A stretch of DNA of 64,000 nt from F1-120-MAGs118 sp013360535 (GCA_026647215.1 JAPKHC010000003.1:1-64000), one strand, 5' to 3'. Positions 47,098 to 58,890 are shown, numbered from the stretch's first letter. Numbers and translations: made by a program. The notes: generated by a model not told the origin, from the sequence alone.

Positions 47098-47103
47098 TAA
47101 CAT
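47098..47103 (+). promoter_or_regulatory. Candidate -10 element TAACAT
   Basis: TAACAT lies 6 bases before the GTG of the chloride-channel gene, again predicting a leaderless message. Confidence 0.35.
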
Positions 47104-47109
47104 GCGCGA

Positions 47110-48942
47110 GTGCGCCGCCTCCGACTCGAGCCCGAGACGCAGTTCCTGATTCTCGCGGCGGCGGTCGGGGCGGCGGGAGCGTTGCTCGACGCCGGACTGC
47201 GGGCGCTGATCTCGTTCTCGCACCGCGTCTTCGTCTCGGGCACGAGCGAACTCTTCACGCCGCTCGGGCTGGGCTGGAAGCCGCTGCTCTTCGTGCTCGC
47301 GCCCACGCTGGGCGGCCTCGCGGTCGGGGTCCTCGGCCGCCTGCTGCGTTCGGACGTCGGCGGGTACGCGCTCCCTTCGTTCCTCGAGAAGGTCAACCTC
47401 AAGATCGACGACCTCAAGCCGCGGATGATCCTGTTCCGCTCCGTGGCGGCGGCGATCACGATCGGCTCGGGCGGCTCGGCGGGGGTCGAAGGCCCGATCG
47501 CCAGCCTGGGCGGCGGGATCGCGGCGTGGATCGGGCAGGCGCGGCGGCTCGTGGGCGAGCGCCTGCGCGTGATGGTCGCCTGCGGGGCGAGCGCGGCGGT
47601 CGCGGCGGCTTACGGCGCGCCGATCGCGGGCGTGTTCTTCACGCAGGAGATCGTGCTCGCGGGCAACTACGACCTGCAGAACTTCGTGCGTGTCGTGGTC
47701 GCGGCCGGGTCAGCGACGGTCGTGGCGCGCGCGATCCGCGGCGACGCGCCGATGTTCGACGTCGAACCCTTCCGGCTGGTCAGCGCGGGCGAGCTCGGCT
47801 TCTACCTCGCGCTCGGGCTCGCCTGCGGGCTCGTCGGAGCGCTGTTCGCGCGCTCGTTCTTCTCGGCCAAGCGCCGCTTCGCGGGCTCGCGCATCCCGCC
47901 GCTGTGGCGGCCGGCGCTCGGTGGCTTGCTGGTCGGCCTGCTGGCGCTTGGCGCCCCCGGCGTGCTCGGCACCGGCCACGAGGTCATCGAGGGCCTGCTG
48001 GCGATGGACCGCGTGACGACCACGGGCTTGCTGGCGAGCCTCGCGCTGCTCGTGCTGGCCAAGACGCTCGCGACCTCGGTCACGATCGGCTCGGGCGGCG
48101 CCGGCGGTGTGTTCGGGCCCTCCCTGTGCCTCGGCGCCGTGCTCGGCGGGCTGGTCGGCGGAGTCGCGGACAGGTTCTGGCACGAGAGCACCTCGATTCC
48201 CGGCCACTACGCGATGGTTGGCATGGGCGCGCTGCTCGCCGCGACCGTGCGCGCGCCGCTGACCTCGATCTTCCTCGTGTTCGAGCTGACGGGCTCCTCC
48301 TCGACGGCCGTGCTCCCCACCATCGTCGCCGTGGCGGCCTCGCTCACCGTCGCACGCAAGCTCGAGCGGCACTCGATCGACGACACCGAGCTCGCCGAGC
48401 GCGGCATCCACCTGCGCCAAGGCCGCGACAAGGGCGCGCTCGACGGCATCCCGGCCCGCGATGCCATGCGCCCGGGCTTCGAGGGCGTGCCGTTGGGCGC
48501 GACGGCGCCGCAGCTGCAGGCGCTGGTGAGCCAGTCCCGCTCGAATTCCTTCGTCGTCGTCGATTCCGACGACCTGATGGTCGGCCTGATCTCGCTGCAG
48601 GACCTGCGGATGCTCGACTCGGGCACCGCGGCGCAGCTCGGCCAGCTCACGATCGCGGCCGACCTCTGCGAGCGGAACGTGGTCACGATCTTCGAGGACG
48701 AGCCGCTCTCCGAGGCCCTCTCGCGACTCGACCGCTTCGGCTACCGCCAGCTCCCGGTTGTCAGCCGCGCCGAGCCGCGGCGTGTGCTCGGCATCCTGGA
48801 GCGCCAGCACATCCTGACCGCCTACCGGCGCCAGCTGCTCGCTGCCGCGGGCGAGGATCCGTCGCGGAGGACCGACGGAAGCGGCCTGCGGCCCGGGGCG
48901 GCGGGAGCCGCGGAGCCGCCGAAGGCCGAGACGCCGGACTAG
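47110..48942 (+). CDS. ClC-family chloride channel/transporter with CBS pair
   Basis: 610 residues from GTG. Residues about 10-430 form the ClC membrane domain: GSGGSAGVEGPIASLG (gating glutamate in GVEGP), GAPIAGVFF, and GSGGAGGVFGPSLCLG. Retention of the gating glutamate fits a Cl-/H+ exchanger or a gated channel. Residues about 455-595 are two CBS domains ('PARDAMRPGFEGVPLG', 'NVVTIFEDEPLSEAL') that may bind adenine nucleotides and regulate flux. An out-of-frame ATG at 47102 is not used. Inner-membrane location. Confidence 0.92.
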   Translation: MRRLRLEPETQFLILAAAVGAAGALLDAGLRALISFSHRVFVSGTSELFTPLGLGWKPLLFVLAPTLGGLAVGVLGRLLRSDVGGYALPSFLEKVNLKIDDLKPRMILFRSVAAAITIGSGGSAGVEGPIASLGGGIAAWIGQARRLVGERLRVMVACGASAAVAAAYGAPIAGVFFTQEIVLAGNYDLQNFVRVVVAAGSATVVARAIRGDAPMFDVEPFRLVSAGELGFYLALGLACGLVGALFARSFFSAKRRFAGSRIPPLWRPALGGLLVGLLALGAPGVLGTGHEVIEGLLAMDRVTTTGLLASLALLVLAKTLATSVTIGSGGAGGVFGPSLCLGAVLGGLVGGVADRFWHESTSIPGHYAMVGMGALLAATVRAPLTSIFLVFELTGSSSTAVLPTIVAVAASLTVARKLERHSIDDTELAERGIHLRQGRDKGALDGIPARDAMRPGFEGVPLGATAPQLQALVSQSRSNSFVVVDSDDLMVGLISLQDLRMLDSGTAAQLGQLTIAADLCERNVVTIFEDEPLSEALSRLDRFGYRQLPVVSRAEPRRVLGILERQHILTAYRRQLLAAAGEDPSRRTDGSGLRPGAAGAAEPPKAETPD

Positions 48943-49118
48943 GGAAGGCCGAACGGAACGGCGAGAGACCGAGCCGCGCCGGACTCGTCGCACGCGCGGT
49001 GCTCGCTACACTGTGCGACTGTTCTAGCGGCGGTCAGAGGCCGAGGTCCGGTACAGGCAGCCGCATGACAAGCCCCCAGACAAGGGGCCCGAGGGCCGGG
49101 TGGCCCAGGAGTGTTGCC

Positions 49119-52021
<2,903 letters not shown>

Positions 52022-52022
<1 letters not shown>

Positions 52023-52510
52023 TGCTGCGCAAGCTGCTCTCGCTCCTGCACCTCGTGGGCCACGGCGAGCTGCTCGCCGTCGGCTCCAAGGCGCCGGCGT
52101 TCGAGGCGCTCGACCACACCGGCGCGCCCGTGCGCCTCGCGGATTTCGCGGGGCGCACCGTCGTGCTGTGGTTCTATCCGAAGGCCGACACGCCCGGCTG
52201 AACGCTGCAAGGCTGCGGGTTCCGTGATCGAGCCCGCGACTACGGAGAGCGGGGCATCGAGGTGCTCGGCGTCTCGTTCGACACGCCGGAGCGCAACCGC
52301 GCCTTCGCGGAGAAGTTCCACTTCCCGTTCCGGCTGCTGTCGGATCCCGAACGCAAGCTCGCGCTCGCCTATGGCGCCGCACGCTCGCGCCGCGACCGCT
52401 TCGCCGCGCGCTACACGTACGTCATCGGTCCCGACGGGACGATCCTCGAGGCGCTCGACACGCCCGACCCGGGTGCGCAGGCGGGCGAGATCCTCGCGCG
52501 CCGCAAGTGA
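52022..52510 (+). CDS. bcp: Selenocysteine-containing peroxiredoxin (BCP/PrxQ type), TGA = Sec60
   Basis: 162 residues when the in-frame TGA at 52199-52201 is read as selenocysteine. The sequence before it (VVLWFYPKADTPG) and after it (TLQGCGFRDRARDYGERGI) joins into the BCP/PrxQ active site: normally TPGC-x4-C, here TPGU-x4-C with Sec60 as peroxidatic residue and Cys65 as resolving residue. The rest (VLGVSFDTPERN, 'FPFRLLSDPERKLALAYGA', 'YVIGPDGTIL') is intact and reaches a normal stop, so the gene is not degraded. Reduces hydroperoxides with thiol reductants. The ATG overlaps the gcvP stop (TGATG). A standard gene caller would give only 52262-52510 or a short 5' fragment. Confidence 0.9.
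52215..52237 (+). promoter_or_regulatory. Candidate bacterial SECIS hairpin
   Basis: A stem of eight pairs (52215-52222 with 52230-52237, one G.U) closes a 7-base loop, CGTGATC, with G as its second base. The loop starts 21 bases after the TGA. Known bacterial SECIS elements have the apical loop about 16-37 bases after UGA and a G in the first two loop positions, so both rules are met. Confidence 0.75.
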
Positions 52511-53176
52511 TCACTTGCGCTGGTCCCAGCCGTCCTGGGCCCAGCCGGCACGCGAGCGCTGGGCGCGGATCGCGTTCTCGACGGCCTCGCGCGGCAGGAT
52601 GCGCAGCTGGATCAAGGCCTCGCCGAAGCGACAGCCGGAGATGCGTTGCTCGGCGAGCGCGGCCTCGACCTGCGCGGGCGTGAGCATCGAGAGCTGCACC
52701 ATCAGCTCGCCGAGCTTCTTCGCCGACGCGAGCTGCAGGCCGCGGCTGGGCGGCTTGTTCGAGAGCACGACCTTGTTGTGCTGGATCGCGCAGTGCGGGC
52801 CTGTGTCGGTCGCGACACGCTCGCTGAAGCGCTCCTTCGACTCCTCGCGGCGCTCCTGCTCCGAGCGCGAATCCTCGAGCGACTTCGACACGTGGCGCAC
52901 CATCGACTCGATCAGCTCGAGCCCGAGGTCGCTGTCCTTGCGGTCGTCGCGGCGCAGGAGTTCCGTCGTGCGCAGCGCGATGCGGCACAGCGGCGCGACC
53001 TCGTCCAGCCCGGCACCTTCGGCCTCGCTCGCGAGGCCTTCGAGGCGCCTGTGCAGGTCCGCAAAGGCCGCGGTGTCCCTCGCGTCGTAGGTCGACAGGG
53101 CGGTGACCACGCCGAGCACGTGCTCGCGCAGACGCTGGGGATCTTGGGGAGAGTTCGACATCTGGAGAGAGGGCAC
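52511..53176 (-). CDS. Hypothetical protein with GspE-N/MshEN-like C-terminal domain
   Basis: 221 residues from a GTG preceded by AGGAGG at an 8-base spacing; the downstream ATG at 53161 has no such site. Residues about 8-105 are helical and acidic, HPt-like in length but without a clear phospho-histidine. Residues about 150-210 ('KLGELMVQLSMLTPAQVEAALAEQ', 'RFGEALIQLRILPREAVENAI') match the helical N-terminal domain of type II secretion ATPases, related to the c-di-GMP-binding MshEN domain. No ATPase domain is attached. Tail-to-tail with the peroxiredoxin with no base between stops. Confidence 0.65.
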   Translation of the reverse strand: MPSLQMSNSPQDPQRLREHVLGVVTALSTYDARDTAAFADLHRRLEGLASEAEGAGLDEVAPLCRIALRTTELLRRDDRKDSDLGLELIESMVRHVSKSLEDSRSEQERREESKERFSERVATDTGPHCAIQHNKVVLSNKPPSRGLQLASAKKLGELMVQLSMLTPAQVEAALAEQRISGCRFGEALIQLRILPREAVENAIRAQRSRAGWAQDGWDQRK

Positions 53177-53300
53177 GAGGCCAGCCTCCTGTTTCGGTCG
53201 GCGGTCGCGCCGTTCTCTCGCAAACTCCTGCCTTTCGCGGGCGACGGTCGCCGCGCGGAGCCGTCGCGCGGAAGAAGCGGAAATTTCTTCCGACCTCGCT

Positions 53301-55460
53301 TCAGAAGCGCAACGTCGTGCCGAGCTTGAGCGCGACCTCGGTCGAGTCGGGCGCGAAGCCCGGACCGCTGCCCCAGCCTTGGTTGAGCACGAGCCAGGCC
53401 TGCGTGCCGGGCCGGAAGATCCACCACAGGCGGCTGTTCCAGCCCAGCGCGCCCGAGACCGAGTCCCACTGCGCGTAGTTGCTCCACGAGATCTCGTTGG
53501 TGGCGAGCACGGCGAAGCGCAGGCGCACGATGTCGACCGTGAACGAGCCGCCCGAAAGGCGCGCGTCGGTGCGCTGGAACTCCGTCGAGGCGAGGAAGTG
53601 GCCGCTCGGCCGCCAGGAGAGCGCGCCCGACCATTCTTCGCTGTCGCCGTCGAAGAACTCGCCCACGGAGACGCTGCCTTCGAAGGAAAGGTCGCGGCGG
53701 TCGCTGGTCTCGACCAGCAGCGTCGCGCGCTCGAAGCTGTAGTCGCCGGCGGGGATCGTGACGCCGCTCTGGATGTCGAAGGGCGCGAGCAGCACCTCGC
53801 GCAGCGTGTCCAGCCGAAGCCGCACGGCGTCGTTGCTCTCGAACAACAGGCCCAGCGGTTGCAGCGTGAGCTCGAAGCTCTGCGTGTCGCCGTCAACGCC
53901 GGTGATCCAGTTGGTCGTCGCGCGCGTCTCGTACTGGCGCAGCAGGCCGCCGATGCGCGGTCGCCACGTGTACGAGCCGTCGTGCTGGCGGATGCCGGTG
54001 CGTGCGACGAAACCCAGGCGCGGGTCGAAGTCCTCCTCGAGCGTGCGCGTGCCGAGGTTCCAGTTGACCTGGTCCTGCGGGTACGTGAGGCGCGCGCCCC
54101 AGGCGAGGTCGCGCGAGCCCGCGCCCTCGTTGTCGGTCTTGAGCACGTAGGAGTTCCAGCGCAGCGTGTCGTGGCCGAGGAACTCGTTCGTGCGCAGGTT
54201 GAGGTCGGTGCCGACGGTCGTCGCGCGATCGTCGCTCGCCGGATCGCCCTGCGTCCAGATCGCTCCGATGTCCGACTGGCCGAGGATGTTGCGCGACACG
54301 CGCCCGACGAACAGGTTGCGGCCGTACCCGCTCGACGTGTCGCCGGTCTGCGCATCGAGCAGGCCGAAGTTCCAGCCCTCGGTCTGGCCGGTGAGCTTCG
54401 CCGCCATGTCGATCGGCACCTTCTCGCGGTTGCGGTCGAGGCCGATGCGGCGCGAGAAGAACGGGATCACCTCGGTCGAGCCGCCGAACAGGAAGGCGCC
54501 GGAGTCCTCGAGGAAGAAGTCGCGGCGCTCGGGGAAGAACAGCGGAAAACGCGTCAGGTTGACGCGGCGCTCGTCGACCTCGGTCTCGGCGAAGTCGGTG
54601 TTGAGCGAGAGCGAGAGCTTGGTGTTGGGCGAGAGCTTCCAGTAGACGTCCGTGCCGACCTGCAGGTCCGTGTCGGACGCATCGGTGTCGTGGTCGCGCG
54701 TCGCGCGGCCGACGGTGAACGGCGCCACGTCGAGGCCGAGCCCCTGGTGCAGGCCCTCGAGGCCGGTGATCGTCCCGGCGTTGGCGACCCAGAAGAAGCT
54801 GATGCGCGGGTCGGGGCTCGCCCAGCGGATCTCCTCCGTGCGGCGGCGCACGAAGCGGCGCAGGTTGAAGCCCCACGCGGTCTGTGCGGGATCGAAGTTG
54901 ATCGTCGCGAACGGGATCTCGAGCTCGGCCTGCCAGCCTTCGGGCGTGATGCGCGCGCGGCCGTCGAAGATGCCGTCCCAGGGCTTGTTGAAGCTCGCGC
55001 CGTTGCGCGTGATGAGCGCGTCGCCGAGCGAGCCCGCCGCGCCGATCTGGAACCAGAAGGCGTTGCGCCTGTCGAGGAACGGGTCGATCAGGATCTCGAC
55101 GCGGTCGTCGGGATCGAGGTTCGCGTCGCGCTGCATCTGCGTCGCGCGGATGCCCGCAGGATCCGAGTCGAAGCAGCGCAGCGCGATGTACAGCGCGCGC
55201 GAGTCGTGGCACAGCAGCACCTCGGTGCGCTCGCTCGGCGCGCCGCCGATCAGCGGCTCGACCTGCGTCAGCTCCCCCAGCGGCGTGGCCTTCGCCCACA
55301 CCGGATCGGACAGGTCCCCGTCGATGCGCGGGTGCCGCTCGCTGTCGGCGAGGCGCAGGATCGGCGGCGTGGAAGGCGCGGTCGCGGCCGGTCCGGGCGG
55401 CAGCGACTGGGTGTCCTGCGGCGACGGGGCCGCGAGCGCGAGCGCGAGCAGGGCCTGCAA
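53301..55460 (-). CDS. DUF5916 outer-membrane protein with CBM9-like N-terminal domain
   Basis: 719 residues from TTG at 55458-55460 (AGGAA about 9 bases upstream). Short signal peptide (to about 12), then a carbohydrate-binding family 9-like domain (about 35-210; 'HPRIDGDLSDPVWAKATPL', 'ALYIALRCFDSDP', 'WQAELEIPFATINF'). The rest is the DUF5916 region, alternating strands rich in aromatic residues ending in F, which looks like an outer-membrane beta-barrel ('FPERRDFFLEDSGAFLFGG'). Likely binds a glycan or peptide at the surface. It follows the amidohydrolase gene by 12 bases, so may be the last gene of that operon. Confidence 0.87.
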   Translation of the reverse strand: MQALLALALAAPSPQDTQSLPPGPAATAPSTPPILRLADSERHPRIDGDLSDPVWAKATPLGELTQVEPLIGGAPSERTEVLLCHDSRALYIALRCFDSDPAGIRATQMQRDANLDPDDRVEILIDPFLDRRNAFWFQIGAAGSLGDALITRNGASFNKPWDGIFDGRARITPEGWQAELEIPFATINFDPAQTAWGFNLRRFVRRRTEEIRWASPDPRISFFWVANAGTITGLEGLHQGLGLDVAPFTVGRATRDHDTDASDTDLQVGTDVYWKLSPNTKLSLSLNTDFAETEVDERRVNLTRFPLFFPERRDFFLEDSGAFLFGGSTEVIPFFSRRIGLDRNREKVPIDMAAKLTGQTEGWNFGLLDAQTGDTSSGYGRNLFVGRVSRNILGQSDIGAIWTQGDPASDDRATTVGTDLNLRTNEFLGHDTLRWNSYVLKTDNEGAGSRDLAWGARLTYPQDQVNWNLGTRTLEEDFDPRLGFVARTGIRQHDGSYTWRPRIGGLLRQYETRATTNWITGVDGDTQSFELTLQPLGLLFESNDAVRLRLDTLREVLLAPFDIQSGVTIPAGDYSFERATLLVETSDRRDLSFEGSVSVGEFFDGDSEEWSGALSWRPSGHFLASTEFQRTDARLSGGSFTVDIVRLRFAVLATNEISWSNYAQWDSVSGALGWNSRLWWIFRPGTQAWLVLNQGWGSGPGFAPDSTEVALKLGTTLRF

Positions 55461-55472
55461 GTTCCGCGGTTC

Positions 55473-56675
55473 CTACTCGAAGCGTCCGCGGAGGAGGGCC
55501 TTGCCGTCGCGCACGTGCCAGCGACCGAGCGCGAGCACGTGCCGCACGCGGTGCTCGTCGTCGAGCACCACCAGGTCCGCGTCGGCGCCGACAGCGACAC
55601 GCCCTTTGCCGCGCAGGCGCAGGAGCTCGGCGACGTTGCTCGTGAAGGCCGGCAGCACGTGTTCGAGCGGCCACCCTTGCGCGAGCAGCTCCGCGAGCGC
55701 GACCGCGAGCGCCGACGGCGCACCGACACCAAAGCGCGCCACGCGCCCGTCGGGCCCGAACTTCGGCAGGCAACCGCCCGCGTCGGAACTGACCGTGATG
55801 CGCGCCGGATCCGCGTCGGCCTCGAGGAAGCGCGCGACCGCCTCGCTCGCGCTCCAGCCGTCCTCTTTTTCTGCCGCCGGGTAGGCGGTGACGTCGATCG
55901 TGACGCCGCTGTCCACGAGGTCGAGCGCCTCCTCGAACAACTCGCGCCTGCGGTTGGTGTGCGTCGGGTGGAACGTGCGCGGCGGAAGCTCGCTGACCGC
56001 GAGCGCCTCGCGCACGAGCTCGAGCCCACGCGGGCCGTCGCCGACGTGCAGGTGCAGCACGCCGGCCTTGCCGGTCATCAGGCCCGCGACGTGGCACTCC
56101 GAGCCGAGGCGCAGGAGCTCGTCGAGCGTCGGCTGGCTCGAGCGGTGGTCGCTGATCGCGAGCTCGCCGAAGCCGATCACGCGCTCCAGATGCACGATGT
56201 CGCCGCGCACGCTGCCCGTCAGCGTCGCGGGCGGCAGGTGGTAGCCGCCGGTCCAGCACCACGCGCTCAGGCCCTGCTCGACCAGCGCCTGCGTGGCCGC
56301 GAGCAACTGCGCTGTCGTGCGCACGCAGTCGTCCGTGCCGAGTAGGCCGACCACGCTCGTGACGCCCGCGAGCGTGAAGCGCGAGAGCCCGACCACCGGC
56401 ACCGCGCTCGCGTACCCCGCCTCGCCGCCGCCGCCGGTGACATGCGCGTGCGCGTCGACGAACCCGGGCACGACCCGCGCTCCGCCGAGGTCGGTGACCG
56501 TCGCGCCGAGTTCTTCCGGCAGCACCGGCTCCTCCTCGCCGATCCACAGGAGCTTGCCGCCACCGACGAGCAGGTTGCGCCGCCCCAGTGGCTGCGGCGC
56601 GAACACTTCCGCATCGAGCAGGAGCTCGAGCTGCGCGTCGGGTTGCCCCGCGGGACGTTCGCTCGCGCTCGCCAT
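55473..56675 (-). CDS. iadA: Amidohydrolase, isoaspartyl dipeptidase-like
   Basis: 400 residues. Amidohydrolase-superfamily barrel: VVPGFVDAHAHVTGGGGEAG (metal ligands H76, H78), AISDHRSS (about 173-180), 'KAGVLHLHVGDG' (about 203-214), FHPTHTNR and the catalytic aspartate in SSDAGG (D298). These match isoaspartyl (beta-aspartyl) dipeptidase. From memory, E. coli IadA uses a carboxylated lysine a few residues before AISDHR; here that place reads GFGELAISDH, so a glutamate (E171) may bridge the metals. Role: breakdown of isoaspartyl dipeptides from damaged protein. The stop of the UPRTase gene is 4 bases upstream. Confidence 0.8.
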   Translation of the reverse strand: MASASERPAGQPDAQLELLLDAEVFAPQPLGRRNLLVGGGKLLWIGEEEPVLPEELGATVTDLGGARVVPGFVDAHAHVTGGGGEAGYASAVPVVGLSRFTLAGVTSVVGLLGTDDCVRTTAQLLAATQALVEQGLSAWCWTGGYHLPPATLTGSVRGDIVHLERVIGFGELAISDHRSSQPTLDELLRLGSECHVAGLMTGKAGVLHLHVGDGPRGLELVREALAVSELPPRTFHPTHTNRRRELFEEALDLVDSGVTIDVTAYPAAEKEDGWSASEAVARFLEADADPARITVSSDAGGCLPKFGPDGRVARFGVGAPSALAVALAELLAQGWPLEHVLPAFTSNVAELLRLRGKGRVAVGADADLVVLDDEHRVRHVLALGRWHVRDGKALLRGRFE

Positions 56676-56679
56676 GCGC

Positions 56680-57495
56680 TCAGCACCAGGCGTTGTTGAG
56701 GACCTCGCCCATGCCGCCGGCACCGGGCACGATGTACCCGTGCTCGTTGAGGCCGCGCTCTTCGCTCCAGCGCTCGCCCGGACACCGTGCGAGCACGTCC
56801 GCCGGCGACAGGCCACGATCGAGGCGCGCCGTGTACACGACGAGGTCGTCGAACGCGCCGAGCACGGCCTTCAGGTACTCCGGCGTCGCGATCATCGGCA
56901 TCGCGATCACGCGCGCGGGGCGCCCGTGGTGCTCGCGGTAGTGCTGGATCGCGCGAAGGGTCGTCGAGCCCGTCGCGCCCATCGGGTCGGGCAGCAGCAG
57001 CACCGCACCGTCGACCGTGCCACCGATCTTCGAGCCCGAAAGGTCGACGCCCGTCACGTGCCCTTCGGCGTCGGAGCGGCGCGCCATGTTGAGGTGGTCG
57101 AGGCGCACGTTCTCGTCGGGCAGCACGGCGGTGAGCATCTCGAAGCACACCTGACTCGGCACGATGCCGGCGCGGATGATGTCGACGATCACGATGCGTG
57201 TCGCGGGATCGAGCACGTCCCCGCGGTACACGCCCTCGTGCGGATGCAGCTCCTGCATGCGCGTCGGCTCTTCCGTTCTCAGGCGCGGCAGGTCGTGGCC
57301 CGCGACGTTGGCGAGCATGATCTGGTAGACGCGGCGCAGCGTCGCCGTCATCTCCGGGTGGCGGATCTTCATGCCCGAGAGCTTCGCGAGCGCCGTCAGC
57401 AGGTACAGGTTGTCGAGGATGTGCACCTTGGGCCCGTAGCCGTGCACGAGTTCCCAGCCGGAATGTTCGGGGTCGTGCGTCATCGACTGCTGCAT
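56680..57495 (-). CDS. upp: Uracil phosphoribosyltransferase-like protein
   Basis: 271 residues, about 60 more than typical bacterial Upp (208). Core matches: 'RIVIVDIIRAGIVPSQ' and PRPP-binding DPMGATGSTT (170-179, usually DPMLATGGS), 'VIAMPMIATPEYLKAV', and the uracil-binding tail LNEHGYIVPGAGGMG. The extra residues sit mostly at the N-terminus and between 60 and 100. It may salvage uracil to UMP; the altered TGST loop leaves another base possible. The gene is between an aminotransferase (24 bases upstream) and the isoaspartyl dipeptidase. Confidence 0.78.
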   Translation of the reverse strand: MQQSMTHDPEHSGWELVHGYGPKVHILDNLYLLTALAKLSGMKIRHPEMTATLRRVYQIMLANVAGHDLPRLRTEEPTRMQELHPHEGVYRGDVLDPATRIVIVDIIRAGIVPSQVCFEMLTAVLPDENVRLDHLNMARRSDAEGHVTGVDLSGSKIGGTVDGAVLLLPDPMGATGSTTLRAIQHYREHHGRPARVIAMPMIATPEYLKAVLGAFDDLVVYTARLDRGLSPADVLARCPGERWSEERGLNEHGYIVPGAGGMGEVLNNAWC

Positions 57496-57519
57496 CGTCG
57501 CCTCCCGCTTCGCTCTCGC

Positions 57520-58764
57520 TCAGTGAGCCTTCACGCCTTCCGCGAGCGCCGCCACGAGCCGCGGCACGTCGCGCGCGGGCGTCGAGCACAGCGCGATGCG
57601 CACCGCTCCGTGGATCGGCACCACGAACACGCCGAGTTCGCGCATGCGCGCCGCCGTCGCCTCGGGCGCGCCGGTGAACACCGACACGAAAAAGCCGCCT
57701 TCGTAGCGCGGATAGCGCAGCCCGGCGGCCTTCGCGGCGCCGTTGAAGGCCTGCACGCGCTCTTCGAGCAACCCGACGAGCTTCGCGCGCTCCGCATCGG
57801 CGCGTGCGCGCAGCGTGGCGTCCTCGAGGATCGAGCCGATCGCGAGCATGCCAGCGTGGTTGCAGTTCGACCACGTGCCGCGGCACGAGTACGAGAGCGC
57901 GTTGGCGAGGCGCTTGCGCACGGCGGCGTCGGGATGGACGGCGACCAGCGCGCCGACGCGCGCGCCGTACTGCGTGAACGACTTCGAGGCCGTCCACGCG
58001 ACGAGCAGGAGCGCCTCGCCCACGAGCTTCGCGACGTGCTCGACCCAGCGCTCCGAGCCCGCGCCACCGAACTTCGCGTAGGCGTGGTCGACGAGCAGCG
58101 CGACCGGCGCACGCTCGCTCGCGGCGCGCACGATGCGCACGACGTCGTTCCACTCGCCCGCGTCGAGCGAATAACCCGTCGGGTTGTGGCAGGGCGAGTT
58201 GAGCAGGATCAGCGCGCGGCCCTGGCTCGCGACCTGCGCGAGCAGCGCACGCTCGAAGTCCGCGGCGTTGAAGCGCCCGGACGCGTCGAACATGCGGAAC
58301 GTCTCGACGCGACGGCGCGTGTGGTCGGCGAGCGTCTGGTAAGGGCCCCAGTAGTACTCGGTGGTGAGCAGCGCCTGACCGGGGTCGAGGAAGTTGACGA
58401 TCGCGTGGTGCAGTGCGCCGGTGCCGCCGGGCGTCGCCGCCGCGGTCGACCAGCCGGCCAGCTCGCTCGCACCGAAGAGCTCGCGCACGACGGCGCCGAG
58501 GAAACGCGCCTCGCCCGCGATCGGCGCGTAGGCGGCGGACTTGCGCGCGTCGACCGCGCGCAGCGCCTCGGACACGCTCGGCATCAGCGCCAGCGTGCCG
58601 TCGTCCTCCATCAGCGCTCCGAGCGTCGCGTTGACGATCGCCTCGCCGGCCTTGGCGCGCTTCTGCGCCTCGGCGTTGAGGGCGAAGATCGGGTCGTCGG
58701 CCGGACGCTGGGCTGCGGCGGCGACGAGAAACTCGAATGGGGCGCGGGTCACGGAGGAGGACAT
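57520..58764 (-). CDS. Class I/II aminotransferase (aromatic/aspartate type)
   Basis: 414 residues. Fold-type I PLP enzyme: ATPGGTGALHHA (cofactor phosphate loop), CHNPTGYSL (N194), D226 and Y229 in LLVDHAYAKFG, and the Schiff-base lysine K261 in AWTASKSFTQYGAR; the C-terminal arginine in AVRIALCS binds the substrate carboxylate. The pattern 'YYWGPY' is typical of bacterial aromatic/aspartate aminotransferases. First gene of the operon with upp-like, iadA-like and DUF5916 genes; aspartate made by the dipeptidase could be its substrate (inference). Confidence 0.88.
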   Translation of the reverse strand: MSSSVTRAPFEFLVAAAAQRPADDPIFALNAEAQKRAKAGEAIVNATLGALMEDDGTLALMPSVSEALRAVDARKSAAYAPIAGEARFLGAVVRELFGASELAGWSTAAATPGGTGALHHAIVNFLDPGQALLTTEYYWGPYQTLADHTRRRVETFRMFDASGRFNAADFERALLAQVASQGRALILLNSPCHNPTGYSLDAGEWNDVVRIVRAASERAPVALLVDHAYAKFGGAGSERWVEHVAKLVGEALLLVAWTASKSFTQYGARVGALVAVHPDAAVRKRLANALSYSCRGTWSNCNHAGMLAIGSILEDATLRARADAERAKLVGLLEERVQAFNGAAKAAGLRYPRYEGGFFVSVFTGAPEATAARMRELGVFVVPIHGAVRIALCSTPARDVPRLVAALAEGVKAH

Positions 58765-58890
58765 CGAAGCGGCGGGCCGGGAGGGAGAGAGCTCGCGCGG
58801 GCAGGGTGCGCACGCGAGGGCCGGAGAGGATAGCCGAAGGGCTCCTCCGGCGCGGCCCCGACGGGCCCTTTCGCCGCCGCTTGCGGCCGC

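Noticed and set aside
48943..49118. Glycine riboswitch before gcvP
   Set aside because: I looked for the paired glycine-aptamer helices and conserved purine core and found neither.
52199..52201. TGA in the peroxiredoxin read as a nonsense mutation or pseudogene
   Set aside because: It sits precisely at the catalytic cysteine, the downstream half is fully conserved in frame, and a SECIS-like hairpin follows.
53103..56345. Plus-strand open frame spanning the DUF5916 and amidohydrolase genes
   Set aside because: Crosses two well-supported minus-strand genes and has no recognisable domain.
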